DNA from: Nitrospira sp.
GTDB taxonomy: Bacteria > Nitrospirota > Nitrospiria > Nitrospirales > Nitrospiraceae
Assembly: GCA_020846195.1 (NCBI GenBank)
Contig: JADLEJ010000040.1
Span: 1 to 64,000 of the forward strand
DNA length: 64,000 bases
Reading direction: 5' to 3'
In this document: positions 34,457 through 43,674 of the stretch, piece by piece
Position numbering within the stretch: position 1 is the first letter of the stretch
Layout: each line of letters begins with the position of its first letter
Program-made: the position numbers and the translations under genes
The notes under the pieces: model-generated
Databases searched by the model: none
What the model saw: the letters and a program-made list of their open reading frames with translations, nothing else
Told to the model about the DNA's origin: nothing

Positions 34457-37400
34457 TCAGCTTCGCTCCAGTTGGCGGACGGCGCGCCGGTTGTACATGA
34501 TCGCGTACACACAAGGGACGAACACCAGCGTGAACAGCGTGGCGACGATCAAACCGCCCATGACGGCGCGCCCGAGCGGTGCATTCTGCGAACTCCCCAT
34601 CGACATCGGCAGCATGCCGATGATCATCGCCGCCGCCGTCATGAGCACGGGGCGGATGCGGGCTTTCCCGGACTCGATCGCCGCCCGCAGCGCATCGCCA
34701 TGCTCGGCGAACCGGTCGCGGGCATAGGCCACCACAAGAATCGAATTGGCCGTGGCCGTGCCCATGGTCATGATGGCGCCGGTCAGCGCCGGGGTAGAAA
34801 GATTCGTGTGCGTCAGAAACAGACTCCAGGCGATGCCCGCCAGGGCGCCCGGCAAGGCCGTAATGATGATGAACGGATCGAGCCACGATTGAAAATTGAC
34901 GACAATCAGCAGATAAACCAGCGCAATGGCGACGACAAGACCAACGGCGAGTTCCTTGTAGGCCTCGCGCATCAATTCGGCCTGGCCATGGATTTCGATC
35001 GCCGCGCTGCGGGGCAGCTCGCCTTCCATGCTCTTGGTGACTGCCTCGACATCCTCCAGCACGCCGCCCAGATCGCGCCCGTCGGCGGACACATAGATAT
35101 CGATGAGCGGCATGATGTCTTTATGCGTAATGACGCCGGGTGTCCCGACCGCGGACAGCGCGGTCACATTGCCGAGCAGGTTCAGGCTTTTATCCGATAC
35201 GCTCTGATCGTCTCGCGCGACAGGAACCGTCAACAGATCCTTGATGCTGGTGAGCTGCTGCTGAGGGGTATACACGTTGATCCGGTAAGACATGCCGGTC
35301 TTCCGGTCGAGCCAGTATTGCTGATCGATCTGCTGGCTGCCAGCCGTCGTCAAGAGCAGATTGCCAGCGACGTCTTTCTGGGTCAGGTTCATCCCAAGCC
35401 CGAACATGCGGTTGGTTTCGGCAAGAAGAGTCGGCGTGCGCATGGTCTGCTGGATCACGACGTCGGTGGTCCCGGGGATCTGGCGCAGCCGGCCGGCGAG
35501 GTTGCGTGCGAACTCATAATTGGCATGCCGCTCGGGCCCGTTGATTTGCACGTCGATGGGCGAAGGCGAACCGAAGTTGAGAATCTTTGCGGTCAGGTCC
35601 GCCGGCTGGAAGGTGAATTCGGTGCCAGGGTAGCGTTCGCGCAAGCCCTTGCGGAGGACGCGCCGATAGTCCCACACCGGCGACTTCTCATCCCTCAGAG
35701 AGATGGTCATGTCGCAATCCTGCGGCCCAATCGTCGGAGTGGGAATGAACGCCAGGTTATGCGCGCCGACCGGCAGCCCGCAATTGCTCACGATGCCTTC
35801 AATCTGGCCAGGAAGCAAGGCCTCGATGTCTCTCGAAACCAGCGAGGCGATGCGGCCCGTCGCCTCGATGCGCGTGCCGAGGGGCGCCCGCATATGCATC
35901 TGCAACGTCCCCGACTTGATCTCGGGAAAGAAGTCGCGCCCGTTGAAATACAAGAGGCTGAGCGAACTGACCGCAAGCATCAGGGAGATGCCGACGACGC
36001 TCGCGCGATGCGCAACGGCCTGTTCGAGCCGCGCATTGTACCAATCGCGGAAGCGATCGAAGCCACGCTCAAACCCCTGTTGGAACCTGGCAAAGAAGCT
36101 CGGCGCCGCCGTTCTTTTCGGCGCCTCTCCTTCTATTGGGGCATGCGGCGCTTGATGCCCGGCCAGCATGTACTTCGCCATGGTTGGCACCAGCGTGCGC
36201 GACAGGATGAAGGATGCCAGCATCGCAAAGATGATGGCCTCGGCCATCGGCATGAACAGCCAGCCGGAGACTCCGCTTAACTTGAACAGCGGCAACCACA
36301 CAATGGCAATCGCCAAGGTGGCCACGAATGTCGGGAGGAGAATCTGCTGGGAGGCATCCATAATGGCATCCTCCAGCGGCTTGTGCATAGCGAGGTGCGT
36401 GTCGATATTCTCGATCATCACTGTGGCGTCGTCGACGAGCACGCCCACCGCCAGCGCCAATCCGCCCAAGGTCATGACATTGATGGACTGCCCGGCCCAA
36501 TGCAGGCAGATGATGGAACTCAGGATGGAGAGCGGAATGGTGGTCGCCACAATGACGGTCGACTGCCAGGAGCCGAGCAGCAGAAGCACGATGAGGCCAA
36601 CCAGAGCGGCGGCAATCACCATTTCGGAGACTACGTCCACAATCGATTCTCTGACGAAGATCGAGGCGTCATTCAACAGCTTGACCTTCACGCCCTCCGG
36701 CACAACCTTCTCGATGCGCGGAATCATCTCCTTGATCCCGTCCACGACGTCCAAGGTCGAGGCCTCGCTGCTCTTCATCACAATAATGATGACGGACTGC
36801 TGGCCATCCACCAGCACGGAATTCGTTTGCACCCGGCCCGCAAGCCGTACATCGGCGACATCCCGCAGATGGATGAACGCGTTCCCTTCGCGCTTGATCG
36901 GAATGTTGTTGAAATCCTCGACCTTCAGGGGGGATGCATTCGTCAGCACAATCCAGTCGGTCGCTTTGACCTTCAGATCGCCCCCTGGCAGCACAAGGTT
37001 CTGACTCCCGAGAGCCACATGGACATCCGACGGAGTCAGATGACGGGCCAGCAATTTATGCTGATCGAGCGACACCATGATCTGCATATCCTGCCCGCCG
37101 TAGGGATGCGGCAGAATAGCCCCGTCGATGGTAACCAGCAGGGGCCGGATGCGCATGATGCAGAGATTGTAGAGCTCCGCCATCGTGAGCGTCTCGGAGG
37201 TGACTTGCAACATGGCCACCGGCACCGACGATGGAGCGAGGCGCATGACCATGGGCGGGGAAATATCCGGCGGTAGCGCTTTGACCACTGTCTGCGAGAT
37301 CGCCGCGATATCGGCTTCGGTCCCGCCTCGGTCGATGCCGTCCTGAAGATAAACGTTGATGATACTGCTGCCGTAATAGGAGTGACTGACGATGCGTTTG

Positions 37401-37636
37401 ATGCCCTCGACGGTCGAGGTGAGGAAGCGCTCAAAGATATAGGTGATGCGCCCTTCGACATCCTGCGGCAGCAACCCGTCGTAGGCCCAGACCACGGAGG
37501 TGACGGGAATTAAGATATTCGGAAACACATCGGTCGGCATGTGCGCGGTTGTCTGAATTCCGAAGAGGACGATCAAGATCGCCAGAACGACGAAGGTGTA
37601 GGGCTTCCGCAGGGCAATATGGATGAGCTGCATCAT
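34457..37636 (-). CDS. RND family efflux permease (AcrB/HAE-like)
   Basis: A 1059-residue RND transporter. Twelve membrane helices and two large periplasmic domains are apparent. Helix 4 carries GGLALAVGVLVDDATVMIEN with the paired Asp residues needed for proton relay. The N-terminal sequence (MPTDVFPNILIPVTSVVWAY) and the start of helix 4 differ from the heavy-metal branch at 17000. An organic or cationic substrate is likely but not known. It is the first gene of its operon, followed directly by adaptor and channel genes. Confidence 0.9.
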   Translation of the reverse strand: MMQLIHIALRKPYTFVVLAILIVLFGIQTTAHMPTDVFPNILIPVTSVVWAYDGLLPQDVEGRITYIFERFLTSTVEGIKRIVSHSYYGSSIINVYLQDGIDRGGTEADIAAISQTVVKALPPDISPPMVMRLAPSSVPVAMLQVTSETLTMAELYNLCIMRIRPLLVTIDGAILPHPYGGQDMQIMVSLDQHKLLARHLTPSDVHVALGSQNLVLPGGDLKVKATDWIVLTNASPLKVEDFNNIPIKREGNAFIHLRDVADVRLAGRVQTNSVLVDGQQSVIIIVMKSSEASTLDVVDGIKEMIPRIEKVVPEGVKVKLLNDASIFVRESIVDVVSEMVIAAALVGLIVLLLLGSWQSTVIVATTIPLSILSSIICLHWAGQSINVMTLGGLALAVGVLVDDATVMIENIDTHLAMHKPLEDAIMDASQQILLPTFVATLAIAIVWLPLFKLSGVSGWLFMPMAEAIIFAMLASFILSRTLVPTMAKYMLAGHQAPHAPIEGEAPKRTAAPSFFARFQQGFERGFDRFRDWYNARLEQAVAHRASVVGISLMLAVSSLSLLYFNGRDFFPEIKSGTLQMHMRAPLGTRIEATGRIASLVSRDIEALLPGQIEGIVSNCGLPVGAHNLAFIPTPTIGPQDCDMTISLRDEKSPVWDYRRVLRKGLRERYPGTEFTFQPADLTAKILNFGSPSPIDVQINGPERHANYEFARNLAGRLRQIPGTTDVVIQQTMRTPTLLAETNRMFGLGMNLTQKDVAGNLLLTTAGSQQIDQQYWLDRKTGMSYRINVYTPQQQLTSIKDLLTVPVARDDQSVSDKSLNLLGNVTALSAVGTPGVITHKDIMPLIDIYVSADGRDLGGVLEDVEAVTKSMEGELPRSAAIEIHGQAELMREAYKELAVGLVVAIALVYLLIVVNFQSWLDPFIIITALPGALAGIAWSLFLTHTNLSTPALTGAIMTMGTATANSILVVAYARDRFAEHGDALRAAIESGKARIRPVLMTAAAMIIGMLPMSMGSSQNAPLGRAVMGGLIVATLFTLVFVPCVYAIMYNRRAVRQLERS

Positions 37637-37718
37637 ACGCAGCTATCTAAGATTGCAAGGTTTGCGCCCTTCTCCAACAACATGATGTTCGCCCGATAGA
37701 ACCTATTCGTACGCATGC

Positions 37719-37937
37719 TCAAATAGAGATGACCGGCCTGTCGATGCGTTCTTCATCGACCTGTTTTTCGTTTTCGCACTGAGTGCATCGTGCGATCTCG
37801 CTCAATTTCTTCAACCGTGGATCGAGACGCAGGCTCTGCATTGAAACACGATCATGAATAAATAGGCCGTCAGCACGCCCATCTTCAATAGGCGAAGAGG
37901 CGCGCATCGCCATTGGTATCGATCTTGCTGAATTCAT
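37719..37937 (-). CDS. Possible small hypothetical protein
   Basis: From ATG 37937 a 72-residue frame is open, ending in a polar tail with CTQCENEKQVDEER. The frame extends to a TTG at 37973. No clear Shine-Dalgarno and no recognised family. It is the only candidate gene in the gap between the RND operon and ModA (37637-38056) and may be chance. Confidence 0.25.
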   Translation of the reverse strand: MNSARSIPMAMRASSPIEDGRADGLFIHDRVSMQSLRLDPRLKKLSEIARCTQCENEKQVDEERIDRPVISI

Positions 37938-38056
37938 TCGCGCGACTCGCCATTGAGTGAACCGCCGGCACAAAGGGATCGACGATGCAGGACTCCAGGC
38001 TTCTCCAAATGATTCACCTCACACCCGCCCATGACAGGGCTAGAAAGTGGCACTCC

Positions 38057-38854
38057 ATGCTGAACATCCGAAGTGTGAGTCTGACTGTGGGCCTCGTGAG
38101 CGGACTGGCCGGCGTCTTTGGAACCAGCGGGCTCGCTCAGGCTGAGTCGCTGACGATTGGAGCCCCTCCGAGCATCAGGGCAGCCTTCACTGAAATTCTG
38201 CCGATATTCGAGCGAGAATACGGAGCATCGGTCAACGTGGTCTACGCTCCCTCGAAATCCCTGAGCCGTCAGATCGAGCAAGGCGCCCCGATTGACGTAT
38301 TCCTTGCCGCAGGGATCGATGACGTGGCGCACCTCTACAAGAAGGGGCTGACGCTCAACGGCAAGCCCCGAATTTATGCGCAGACATCTCTCGCCCTCGT
38401 GATGTCGACGGACTCCCTGGCCACACTGGTCGCCTTTCACAATGCGCCCCCCAATCGCACCACCCGCATTGCCCTCGGAGATCCCCGGATCTCCGCCTTG
38501 GGAGAGGTGACGGCTCGGGCGCTCTCTAGAGTCAATCCGGCTTATATGAATACGAGTCGCTCCAACATCCTCTATGCCCCCCATAGCGAAGACATCATCC
38601 AGCTCATCCACGCGGGCAAGGCCGATGTGGGACTCGTCTATCGCGTGGATGCCATCAACGGCGGGCAGGTGCGAATCAGCGATGAGACCCCTGCAGGGAC
38701 CTATGTGCCCGTGAAATTCGGTCAGACGGTGGTCTGGACCTGCCGGGAGAGCGTTCGCGAAATCGCAACGGAGTTCTCCGATTTCCTCATGACCCCCCGC
38801 ATTCAAAAACTCCTGCTCAACTATGGCTTTGACGCCATGGAATCAAACGGCTAA
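38057..38854 (+). CDS. modA: Periplasmic molybdate-binding protein (ModA-like)
   Basis: A 265-residue type II solute-binding protein. ATG 38057 gives a signal peptide ending in GLAQA-ES; the frame is open to 37985. Binding motifs include YAPSKSLSRQIEQGAPIDVF with the usual xGAPxDVF loop, and GKADVGLVYRVDA with the conserved Y near the C-lobe. ModA binds molybdate or tungstate for the ModBC transporter. No modB or modC lies in the window, so it is separated from its permease or serves another one. A strong hairpin terminator follows. Confidence 0.83.
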   Translation: MLNIRSVSLTVGLVSGLAGVFGTSGLAQAESLTIGAPPSIRAAFTEILPIFEREYGASVNVVYAPSKSLSRQIEQGAPIDVFLAAGIDDVAHLYKKGLTLNGKPRIYAQTSLALVMSTDSLATLVAFHNAPPNRTTRIALGDPRISALGEVTARALSRVNPAYMNTSRSNILYAPHSEDIIQLIHAGKADVGLVYRVDAINGGQVRISDETPAGTYVPVKFGQTVVWTCRESVREIATEFSDFLMTPRIQKLLLNYGFDAMESNG

Positions 38855-38900
38855 CCCAGCGATTCACCTAGACGGTCCCAATAGATCTACCTCGGCGATA

Positions 38901-38931
38901 GGGCGCCGACTCTGATAGAGAGTCGGCGCCC
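38901..38931 (+). terminator. Intrinsic terminator after modA
   Basis: A perfect 13-bp stem (GGGCGCCGACTCT at 38901-38913 with AGAGTCGGCGCCC at 38919-38931) encloses a 5-nt loop. Only a short T-poor tail (TTCGT) follows, but the stem is very stable. It lies 46 bp after the modA stop. Confidence 0.75.
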
Positions 38932-39047
38932 TTCGTCCATGCTCGCCATCAGCCCCACCAATCCTGCCGCACAGTGCGATCCGTGCGGATCCGCTCGAAT
39001 TTATCGGCATACACGATCAATAAGGCTGAAAATCAGCGTTTTCTGTT

Positions 39048-39063
39048 AGGCACCAGCCTTGCT
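39048..39063 (+). promoter_or_regulatory. Sigma-54-like promoter before a 33-codon gene
   Basis: AGGCAC-N5-TTGCT has the right GG and GC elements with exact spacing; only the leading T is changed. It lies 46 bp before the ATG of a small membrane protein with a strong ribosome binding site. Confidence 0.55.
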
Positions 39064-39108
39064 ATACCTACATCGCAGATGACGATTTTTTCACGGAGGA
39101 GGCTGGCG

Positions 39109-39210
39109 ATGAAAGACATGGTAAAGTCGTTCGGTGATCGGGAATTGGCCTGGGTGATGCTGGCGGTTTCTGGAATCCTGATGTGGAGCACTTGGGGGCT
39201 GATTTCGTAA
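39109..39210 (+). CDS. Small single-span membrane protein (33 aa)
   Basis: ATG 39109 follows AGGAGG (39097-39102) with a 6-base gap. The product is 33 residues: a polar start MKDMVKSFGDRELAW then one hydrophobic helix VMLAVSGILMWSTWG and the end LIS. A longer reading of the frame from 38974 is not supported by any signal. A sigma-54-like site lies upstream. Function is unknown; such peptides often modulate a membrane partner. It would be missed by normal length cut-offs. Confidence 0.55.
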   Translation: MKDMVKSFGDRELAWVMLAVSGILMWSTWGLIS

Positions 39211-39724
39211 TCGTTTGAGCGGCGGCCTCGTCCTGCATCCCCTGCTCGACGATCCCTCCAGCAATAGCCCATCGCCTCTGCCTTGATCGTGCGACTGAAC
39301 GCATCGTCTACAGCATAGGCTCCTCGATACCTTCCACTCTTTCCAACTCGCCACTCGATTCAAGAACGATCCTCCTCCAGCCAATTGGTCGAGGATTGAC
39401 GCAACTCATCGACACACTCACTCATCGCAACCAACCGACGTGCTGAATCGCTCAATCCGCACCGTGCGATTACGTATTTCCTCTACTACCACAGACCTCT
39501 ACACGGCGACTGATCCCTCCCCCACCTTGCAATTGTGCTCATCTGGCGCGGGACAGAACCTCCAAGCCGACAGCCTCCCTGATCTAGCCAGAATGGAACA
39601 GAAAATGCTTCACTCAACAGTAAGAGACGCGATCATGGGCCAAGCCATAAATCTACCCACGAAAGCCGGCCTAAGAAAACAATCCACCCTCCACCACACA
39701 TGGTGGCACTGAAAGGAGAACGCG
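39211..39724. other. Intergenic stretch without a supported gene
   Basis: No frame here looks coding. A 90-codon ORF (39440-39712) has irregular composition and no ribosome binding site. A small hairpin (CCACCA at 39691-39696, TGGTGG at 39701-39706) sits directly before the ribosome binding site of the CBS gene and may affect its translation. Confidence 0.4.
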
Positions 39725-40177
39725 ATGCTGAAAGATAAACGCGTAGTGAAATCGTCATTGCCGGGAGTTCCCGCAGGAGGGCTGCGCACGGTGGGGCAAA
39801 TCAGAGGCACGAACGACATGGTCTTCTATGTCGGCCAAAATGGAATGACCGTGGCGCTGGAACTGCTCGCGACTCATACACCCGGCGCACCAGTGGTGGA
39901 TGCTCACAATACATTGGTCGGCTTCATCAGCGAATTCGACATCCTCCGCGCGCTGGAAGCCCGCAAGGATCTCTCGGAGCTAGCCGCCGAAGACATTATG
40001 GCTCGCGATCGAATCACCGTGACCGCCGAGACCACGCTCGAAGCGGCGGTGAAATTGATGGAGGAGAACCGCCTGCTCAATCTGCCTGTCGTGCAAGATG
40101 GGACTGTGGCCTACTCCATCACCCGGCACGATCTCTTGCGCGCCTGGATTGGCCTTGGCACGACGGGAGAAGATTAA
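39725..40177 (+). CDS. CBS-domain pair protein
   Basis: A 150-residue protein made almost only of two CBS repeats (about 18-80 and 88-145). Typical CBS ends are seen: LVGFISEFDILRAL and VAYSITRHDLLRAW. Stand-alone CBS pairs bind adenine nucleotides and act as energy sensors. AAAGGAG lies 8 bases before the ATG. The partner is unknown. It heads a group of small regulatory genes. Confidence 0.82.
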   Translation: MLKDKRVVKSSLPGVPAGGLRTVGQIRGTNDMVFYVGQNGMTVALELLATHTPGAPVVDAHNTLVGFISEFDILRALEARKDLSELAAEDIMARDRITVTAETTLEAAVKLMEENRLLNLPVVQDGTVAYSITRHDLLRAWIGLGTTGED

Positions 40178-40351
40178 TGAGCGGCATCTTGCGCCACGCA
40201 AATTGCCAAAAGCGAAAGCCTCTGCCATCCAGATCGTCGGAGGGCAATCGCAGCCGGCTACTGCGTATCGTGTTTCGAGAACATTCGGCAGGACTGATTG
40301 TGCTCCCTTGATTACTCATTATTGGCCTGCACACTCCACGGAGGATCCTCC

Positions 40352-40603
40352 ATGCAGAAACAGGACATCGACATCGCTTCAGCCGCCATTGAAAGTAAAG
40401 TCCGCGAGTTAGTCGCACAGGAACGAATACTCACATTCACCACTCTCACCGGCACGCTCCCAGGTTGCCGCTGGATCAGTCTCATTAGAGCCTTAAACAG
40501 CCTGGAGAAACAACGCGTGATCAGATTGACGCCCATTCCCGGGGACTACCAAATCTGCGCTGCGGCGGAGACGGCGCCAGCACCGAGAGCAGACATAAGC
40601 TGA
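40352..40603 (+). CDS. Small hypothetical protein, possible winged-helix
   Basis: An 83-residue protein from ATG 40352 behind GGAGGATCC; the frame is open to 40298. The order helix (SKVRELVAQERILTFTTLTG), helix (RWISLIRALNSLEKQRV) and strand (IRLTPIPGDYQI) suggests a small wHTH fold. That is inference from pattern only. The next gene begins 2 bp after its stop, so they are cotranscribed. Confidence 0.6.
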   Translation: MQKQDIDIASAAIESKVRELVAQERILTFTTLTGTLPGCRWISLIRALNSLEKQRVIRLTPIPGDYQICAAAETAPAPRADIS

Positions 40604-40605
40604 CG

Positions 40606-40920
40606 ATGACGACCTGTCCACGATGCGGCGGACTGCTGGTGCGCGAACGGCTCTTTGAGGCGAGCGGAATACGCGCCACCGAACGGGTCGACTGCCAGCG
40701 CTGCCTCAACTGTGGCGCGGTTGAAGACGCCATTATTTTGGCCAATCGCCATGCGGCGCGCATTTCCATTCGAATGGGAAAACCGCGAGGCCCGCGGAGC
40801 CATTACTCATCGCCCTGCGCGCCGGAGGCACTTCCGACTCAAACCTCGCCTTCTCGAACCTCGGCCCAACCTCTCCAGGAGGTGTCAGATGAAACGACTT
40901 CGCATTCTTCTCTGCAATGA
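40606..40920 (+). CDS. Small zinc-ribbon protein
   Basis: A 104-residue protein. The N-terminal half holds paired cysteines C4-x2-C7 and C30-x2-C33-x2-C36 (TTCPRCGG, VDCQRCLNCG), a zinc-ribbon. The C-terminal half is Ser/Pro/Thr-rich and overlaps the start of the next gene by 32 bp, so the functional part may be only the first 60 residues. Function is unknown; DNA, RNA or protein binding are all possible. Confidence 0.6.
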   Translation: MTTCPRCGGLLVRERLFEASGIRATERVDCQRCLNCGAVEDAIILANRHAARISIRMGKPRGPRSHYSSPCAPEALPTQTSPSRTSAQPLQEVSDETTSHSSLQ

Positions 40921-41308
40921 TGACGCGCAGATGCTGCCGATGTTCCAATCGGTTCTGGAATCCGAATACGCCGTCATCGGCACCGCAGAAGACGGCCAGG
41001 CCCTCATCGCAGCCGCGCAAGCCCTGCGACCGGATCTTGTGCTGACGGATATCCAGATGCCGAAGATGGATGGAATCGAAGCAGTACGAGAGCTCCGTAA
41101 AACCAGACCCGACTGTCTCGTGGTCTTTTACGCCTCCCGCACCGATCCTGAAGTGATGGCCGCCGCATTTTCGGCAGGCGCGGTCGGATACCTGGTCAAA
41201 GATTCATTGCCATCAATGCTTTCCGGCCTTCGCACCGTGCTTCAGCACGTACGGAGTCGCGACGGCGCCTTCGCTATCGGACCAGGCGCTCAGCCCATGG
41301 TGCAATGA
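40889..41308 (+). CDS. Receiver-only response regulator
   Basis: A 139-residue CheY-like receiver from ATG 40889 behind AGGAGG (40877-40882). It has the acidic pair (CNDDAQ), phosphoacceptor D in LTDIQMPKMDG and the conserved K in GYLVKDS. Similarity is highest with NarL-type receivers, but the output helix-turn-helix is missing; a short tail ends the protein. It may act by protein contact or compete for phosphate. The longer frame from 40655 is an overlap artefact. Confidence 0.8.
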   Translation: MKRLRILLCNDDAQMLPMFQSVLESEYAVIGTAEDGQALIAAAQALRPDLVLTDIQMPKMDGIEAVRELRKTRPDCLVVFYASRTDPEVMAAAFSAGAVGYLVKDSLPSMLSGLRTVLQHVRSRDGAFAIGPGAQPMVQ

Positions 41309-41350
41309 CCAGAGATCACAGGCTCGCTGCGTAAAACAGCTTGCCTCCCT

Positions 41351-41393
41351 CTAGTGGGACATTAAGGATTCTGTCGAGTCCAGAACGAAGTCG
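41351..41393 (+). repeat. Degenerate half copy of the 124-bp palindromic element
   Basis: GGGACATTAAGGATTCTGTC and the following CCAGAACGAAG resemble the right half of the complete element 70 bp further on (GGGTACGTTGAGGATTGTGA, then GGAGAACGACG). It is probably an older decayed copy. Confidence 0.4.
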
Positions 41394-41418
41394 GCAGCCA
41401 ATACCAGCCGCATCCCAT

Positions 41419-41542
41419 CAGACTGCTCAAACAGGTCATCCAACAAGGCCGCACGCGAGCCACAACCAGAGGCGTCCCCCCTGGGTACGTTGAGGATTGT
41501 GACGAGCGGAGAACGACGTTGGGGACCTGTTTCAGCAATCTG
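41419..41542 (+). repeat. Palindromic element, copy A
   Basis: 124 bp, ends CAGACTGCTCAAACAGGT and ACCTGTTTCAGCAATCTG. The inside has CAAGGCCGCA, GGTACGTTGAGGA and GAGAACG, shared with the other copies. It ends one base from the stop codon (CTA on this strand) of the Memo-like gene. Confidence 0.8.
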
Positions 41543-41543
41543 A

Positions 41544-42785
41544 CTAGAAGAAGGCCATGCTGGCGTAGGTGACGGTCGAGTTGTACTGATCGGTGATACC
41601 GCGGTCGTAGCGGAGCACTTCGCCCTTTTCGGCCTCGATCAACCGCAACAGCGAAAAGATCGGAGCGAAGCCGGAGATCCGGCGCTGATCCTGTTCTTTG
41701 ATGATGTAGTTGGCAAACTCGTCGGCTTTCAGCTCTTCCACCGGCTTCAACATTTCAAGATCGTGCTGCATGGACCGGTGGAATGAAAAATCGGTCGGCG
41801 GCTCCTTGTCGCCGTAGCGCATGCCGAGATGGGCCAGCTCGCCAGCCGCAATCACACAGTAGCTGCGCCCGTCCGCTTTGAGAATTTCCATCAGCCCATC
41901 CAAAAACGCCACCACCTGTTGCAAGACCGCCGGCTCCGACACGCTCAACGCCGAGAACGAGCACAGGACCGGCACAATGGTGAACGGCTTCTTTCTGCCA
42001 ACGATGTCTTGCAAGAACGGCAGCTGAAACTCGATGGCATGCTCAGCCTGATGGCAGAGATCTTCTTCGAACGCGACAGGAAACCGCGCGCGGATCGCGT
42101 TCAGCAATGGCCGATCGGCCTTCACCACACCCATCGGCGTTTCAAAATCCTTGTCGGTCACGGCAAAGAGATTATCGAGCCCGGCATAGGCGGTGCCGAG
42201 GACGATATAGACATCCGGCTGCGTCGCTTCTTGCAGTTGCTTGTACGCCCAGGCGTAAATCGGGCCGGCCTGCTTCAGGTCATAGGTCGGCGCGACTAAT
42301 CCCTTGATCGGCTTCCCGGCATTCTCTGAAGGCTTGAAATCAGGGCCTTCTTTCGACGTGAAAAATCCGTCGATCTGCTTCTTCAGCTTGGCGCCATCGG
42401 CCTCGTAGGCGCGGCCGGCAAACGCCGCCGGACGCAGCGGGCTCTCGCGATACTGGGCGCGCTGTTCTCGTCGAGCCTCTTCCGCCCGCTCCCCTTCCAA
42501 AAACAACTTCCGGTCGAGGTCGGCGACCAATTCATCCACCTTGTCCGGCATCAGAAATTCGCCGAACCGCTTCAGGTAGAGGGCGCCTACCTGCTGCAAC
42601 GAATGCTCCCCGTCGAAATGCTGAATGATGAAAAAGTAGTTGAGCGGCAGCACCAGCCGCTCTTTGCTCAAACCCGTCGGGTCCCACAATACGATGTACT
42701 GTTCCTCCCCTTCTTTAATCGGGGAGAACTGGAGATTCCGCAATGCGGGGTAGTGCTTGGGATCTTTGACAGTAGTAGTGGTCAT
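41544..42785 (-). CDS. Memo-like protein (AmmeMemoRadiSam B-like)
   Basis: A 413-residue protein from ATG 42785 (AAGGAG just before it; the frame is open to 42836). The N-terminal 130 residues are a separate domain with LWDPTGLSKERLVLPLNYFF, seen in this family's long forms. The C-terminal part matches the Memo fold related to class III extradiol dioxygenases: AFAGRAYEAD, LVAPTYDLKQAGPIYAWAYK and CHQAEHAIEFQLPFLQDIVG. In short Memo proteins the first of these loops carries a His (PHA), here PTY, so metal binding may be changed. It is the last gene of an eight-gene cluster. Confidence 0.7.
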   Translation of the reverse strand: MTTTTVKDPKHYPALRNLQFSPIKEGEEQYIVLWDPTGLSKERLVLPLNYFFIIQHFDGEHSLQQVGALYLKRFGEFLMPDKVDELVADLDRKLFLEGERAEEARREQRAQYRESPLRPAAFAGRAYEADGAKLKKQIDGFFTSKEGPDFKPSENAGKPIKGLVAPTYDLKQAGPIYAWAYKQLQEATQPDVYIVLGTAYAGLDNLFAVTDKDFETPMGVVKADRPLLNAIRARFPVAFEEDLCHQAEHAIEFQLPFLQDIVGRKKPFTIVPVLCSFSALSVSEPAVLQQVVAFLDGLMEILKADGRSYCVIAAGELAHLGMRYGDKEPPTDFSFHRSMQHDLEMLKPVEELKADEFANYIIKEQDQRRISGFAPIFSLLRLIEAEKGEVLRYDRGITDQYNSTVTYASMAFF

Positions 42786-42909
42786 GGTGCTCCTTGGTCG
42801 AGCGCCATTGTAAAGGAGGGAAAGAAGAAGCTGCAACCGGGGAAGACCTGCTCAGGTTAAGACAAGGCCGCCCCCTGAACCGTAGATCTGGTTTGGCGCA
42901 CACCTCAAA

Positions 42910-43659
42910 TTACTGAGAGTCCGGCGGCTCGCTTCGACTCCGCACACTGAGTGCAATCAGGGTGCCGATGGTCACCAGCACCAGCCAGAATGTCGGCCGC
43001 CCGTAGGAGGGATCGGAATATTCGATCAAATCGGTCAGCCGCCCGATCAGCAACGACATGCGGGCCATGACCGTGTACCCGAAGGCCGCGCCGAAGGCGA
43101 TCATCAAAAACAATACACCCGTTCTGGCGACCGTCTTGCCAGGCCCGCGGTGCTCCACTGAAAAGAAAAAGTAGAACAACACGGAGCTGACGCCGATCAA
43201 GACGATAATGGCATTCACGCTGCTGGCCGGATTCATGAGATTCCACGAGAAGGCAACGCCATCGCCCGGCGTCAGCGCGAGCAACGGCCTGATCGTGTCT
43301 TCAATCTGCTTCAGGATAAACGACGACATGGTGCGTGGAATCGCCAAGCCCGCGCCGACCCCGACGATGAACGCAAAGGCATAGCGCGATAACCAGGCAG
43401 CTTTCGGCACATAGCGCGTGAGCATGAGCAGTCCGATGGCGACTGGGATTAAGAGCGTCCATTCCTGATTCTCGACAATCGGCTTCCAGATGAGATGCAG
43501 AATGACCGTGTCGTACGTCTTCACGATCGTATAACCGACCGACACGCCGACATAGAGATTCTCCGCCAACTTGAACAGCGGATTATCCTTGTACAAAAAC
43601 GAGAAGATGAACAGAGTCAACCCTGTCGCCACCCACGCGCCGATGATCGTTGCATCCAT
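42910..43659 (-). CDS. Polytopic membrane protein of the MutL/Memo cluster
   Basis: A 249-residue protein with about seven membrane helices, starting MDATIIGAWVATGLTLFIFS. Helices are separated by short loops. It ends in a basic tail (RSRSEPPDSQ). No known family was recognised. The next upstream gene ends 15 bp before it, and the Memo gene follows in the same direction. A role in a membrane complex with its neighbours is inferred from clustering. Confidence 0.7.
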   Translation of the reverse strand: MDATIIGAWVATGLTLFIFSFLYKDNPLFKLAENLYVGVSVGYTIVKTYDTVILHLIWKPIVENQEWTLLIPVAIGLLMLTRYVPKAAWLSRYAFAFIVGVGAGLAIPRTMSSFILKQIEDTIRPLLALTPGDGVAFSWNLMNPASSVNAIIVLIGVSSVLFYFFFSVEHRGPGKTVARTGVLFLMIAFGAAFGYTVMARMSLLIGRLTDLIEYSDPSYGRPTFWLVLVTIGTLIALSVRSRSEPPDSQ

Positions 43660-43674
43660 ACTCTCGCCTATCCC

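Noticed and set aside
34403..36280. 625-codon ORF antisense to the RND permease
   Set aside because: Composition typical of a shadow frame. The permease has all expected motifs.
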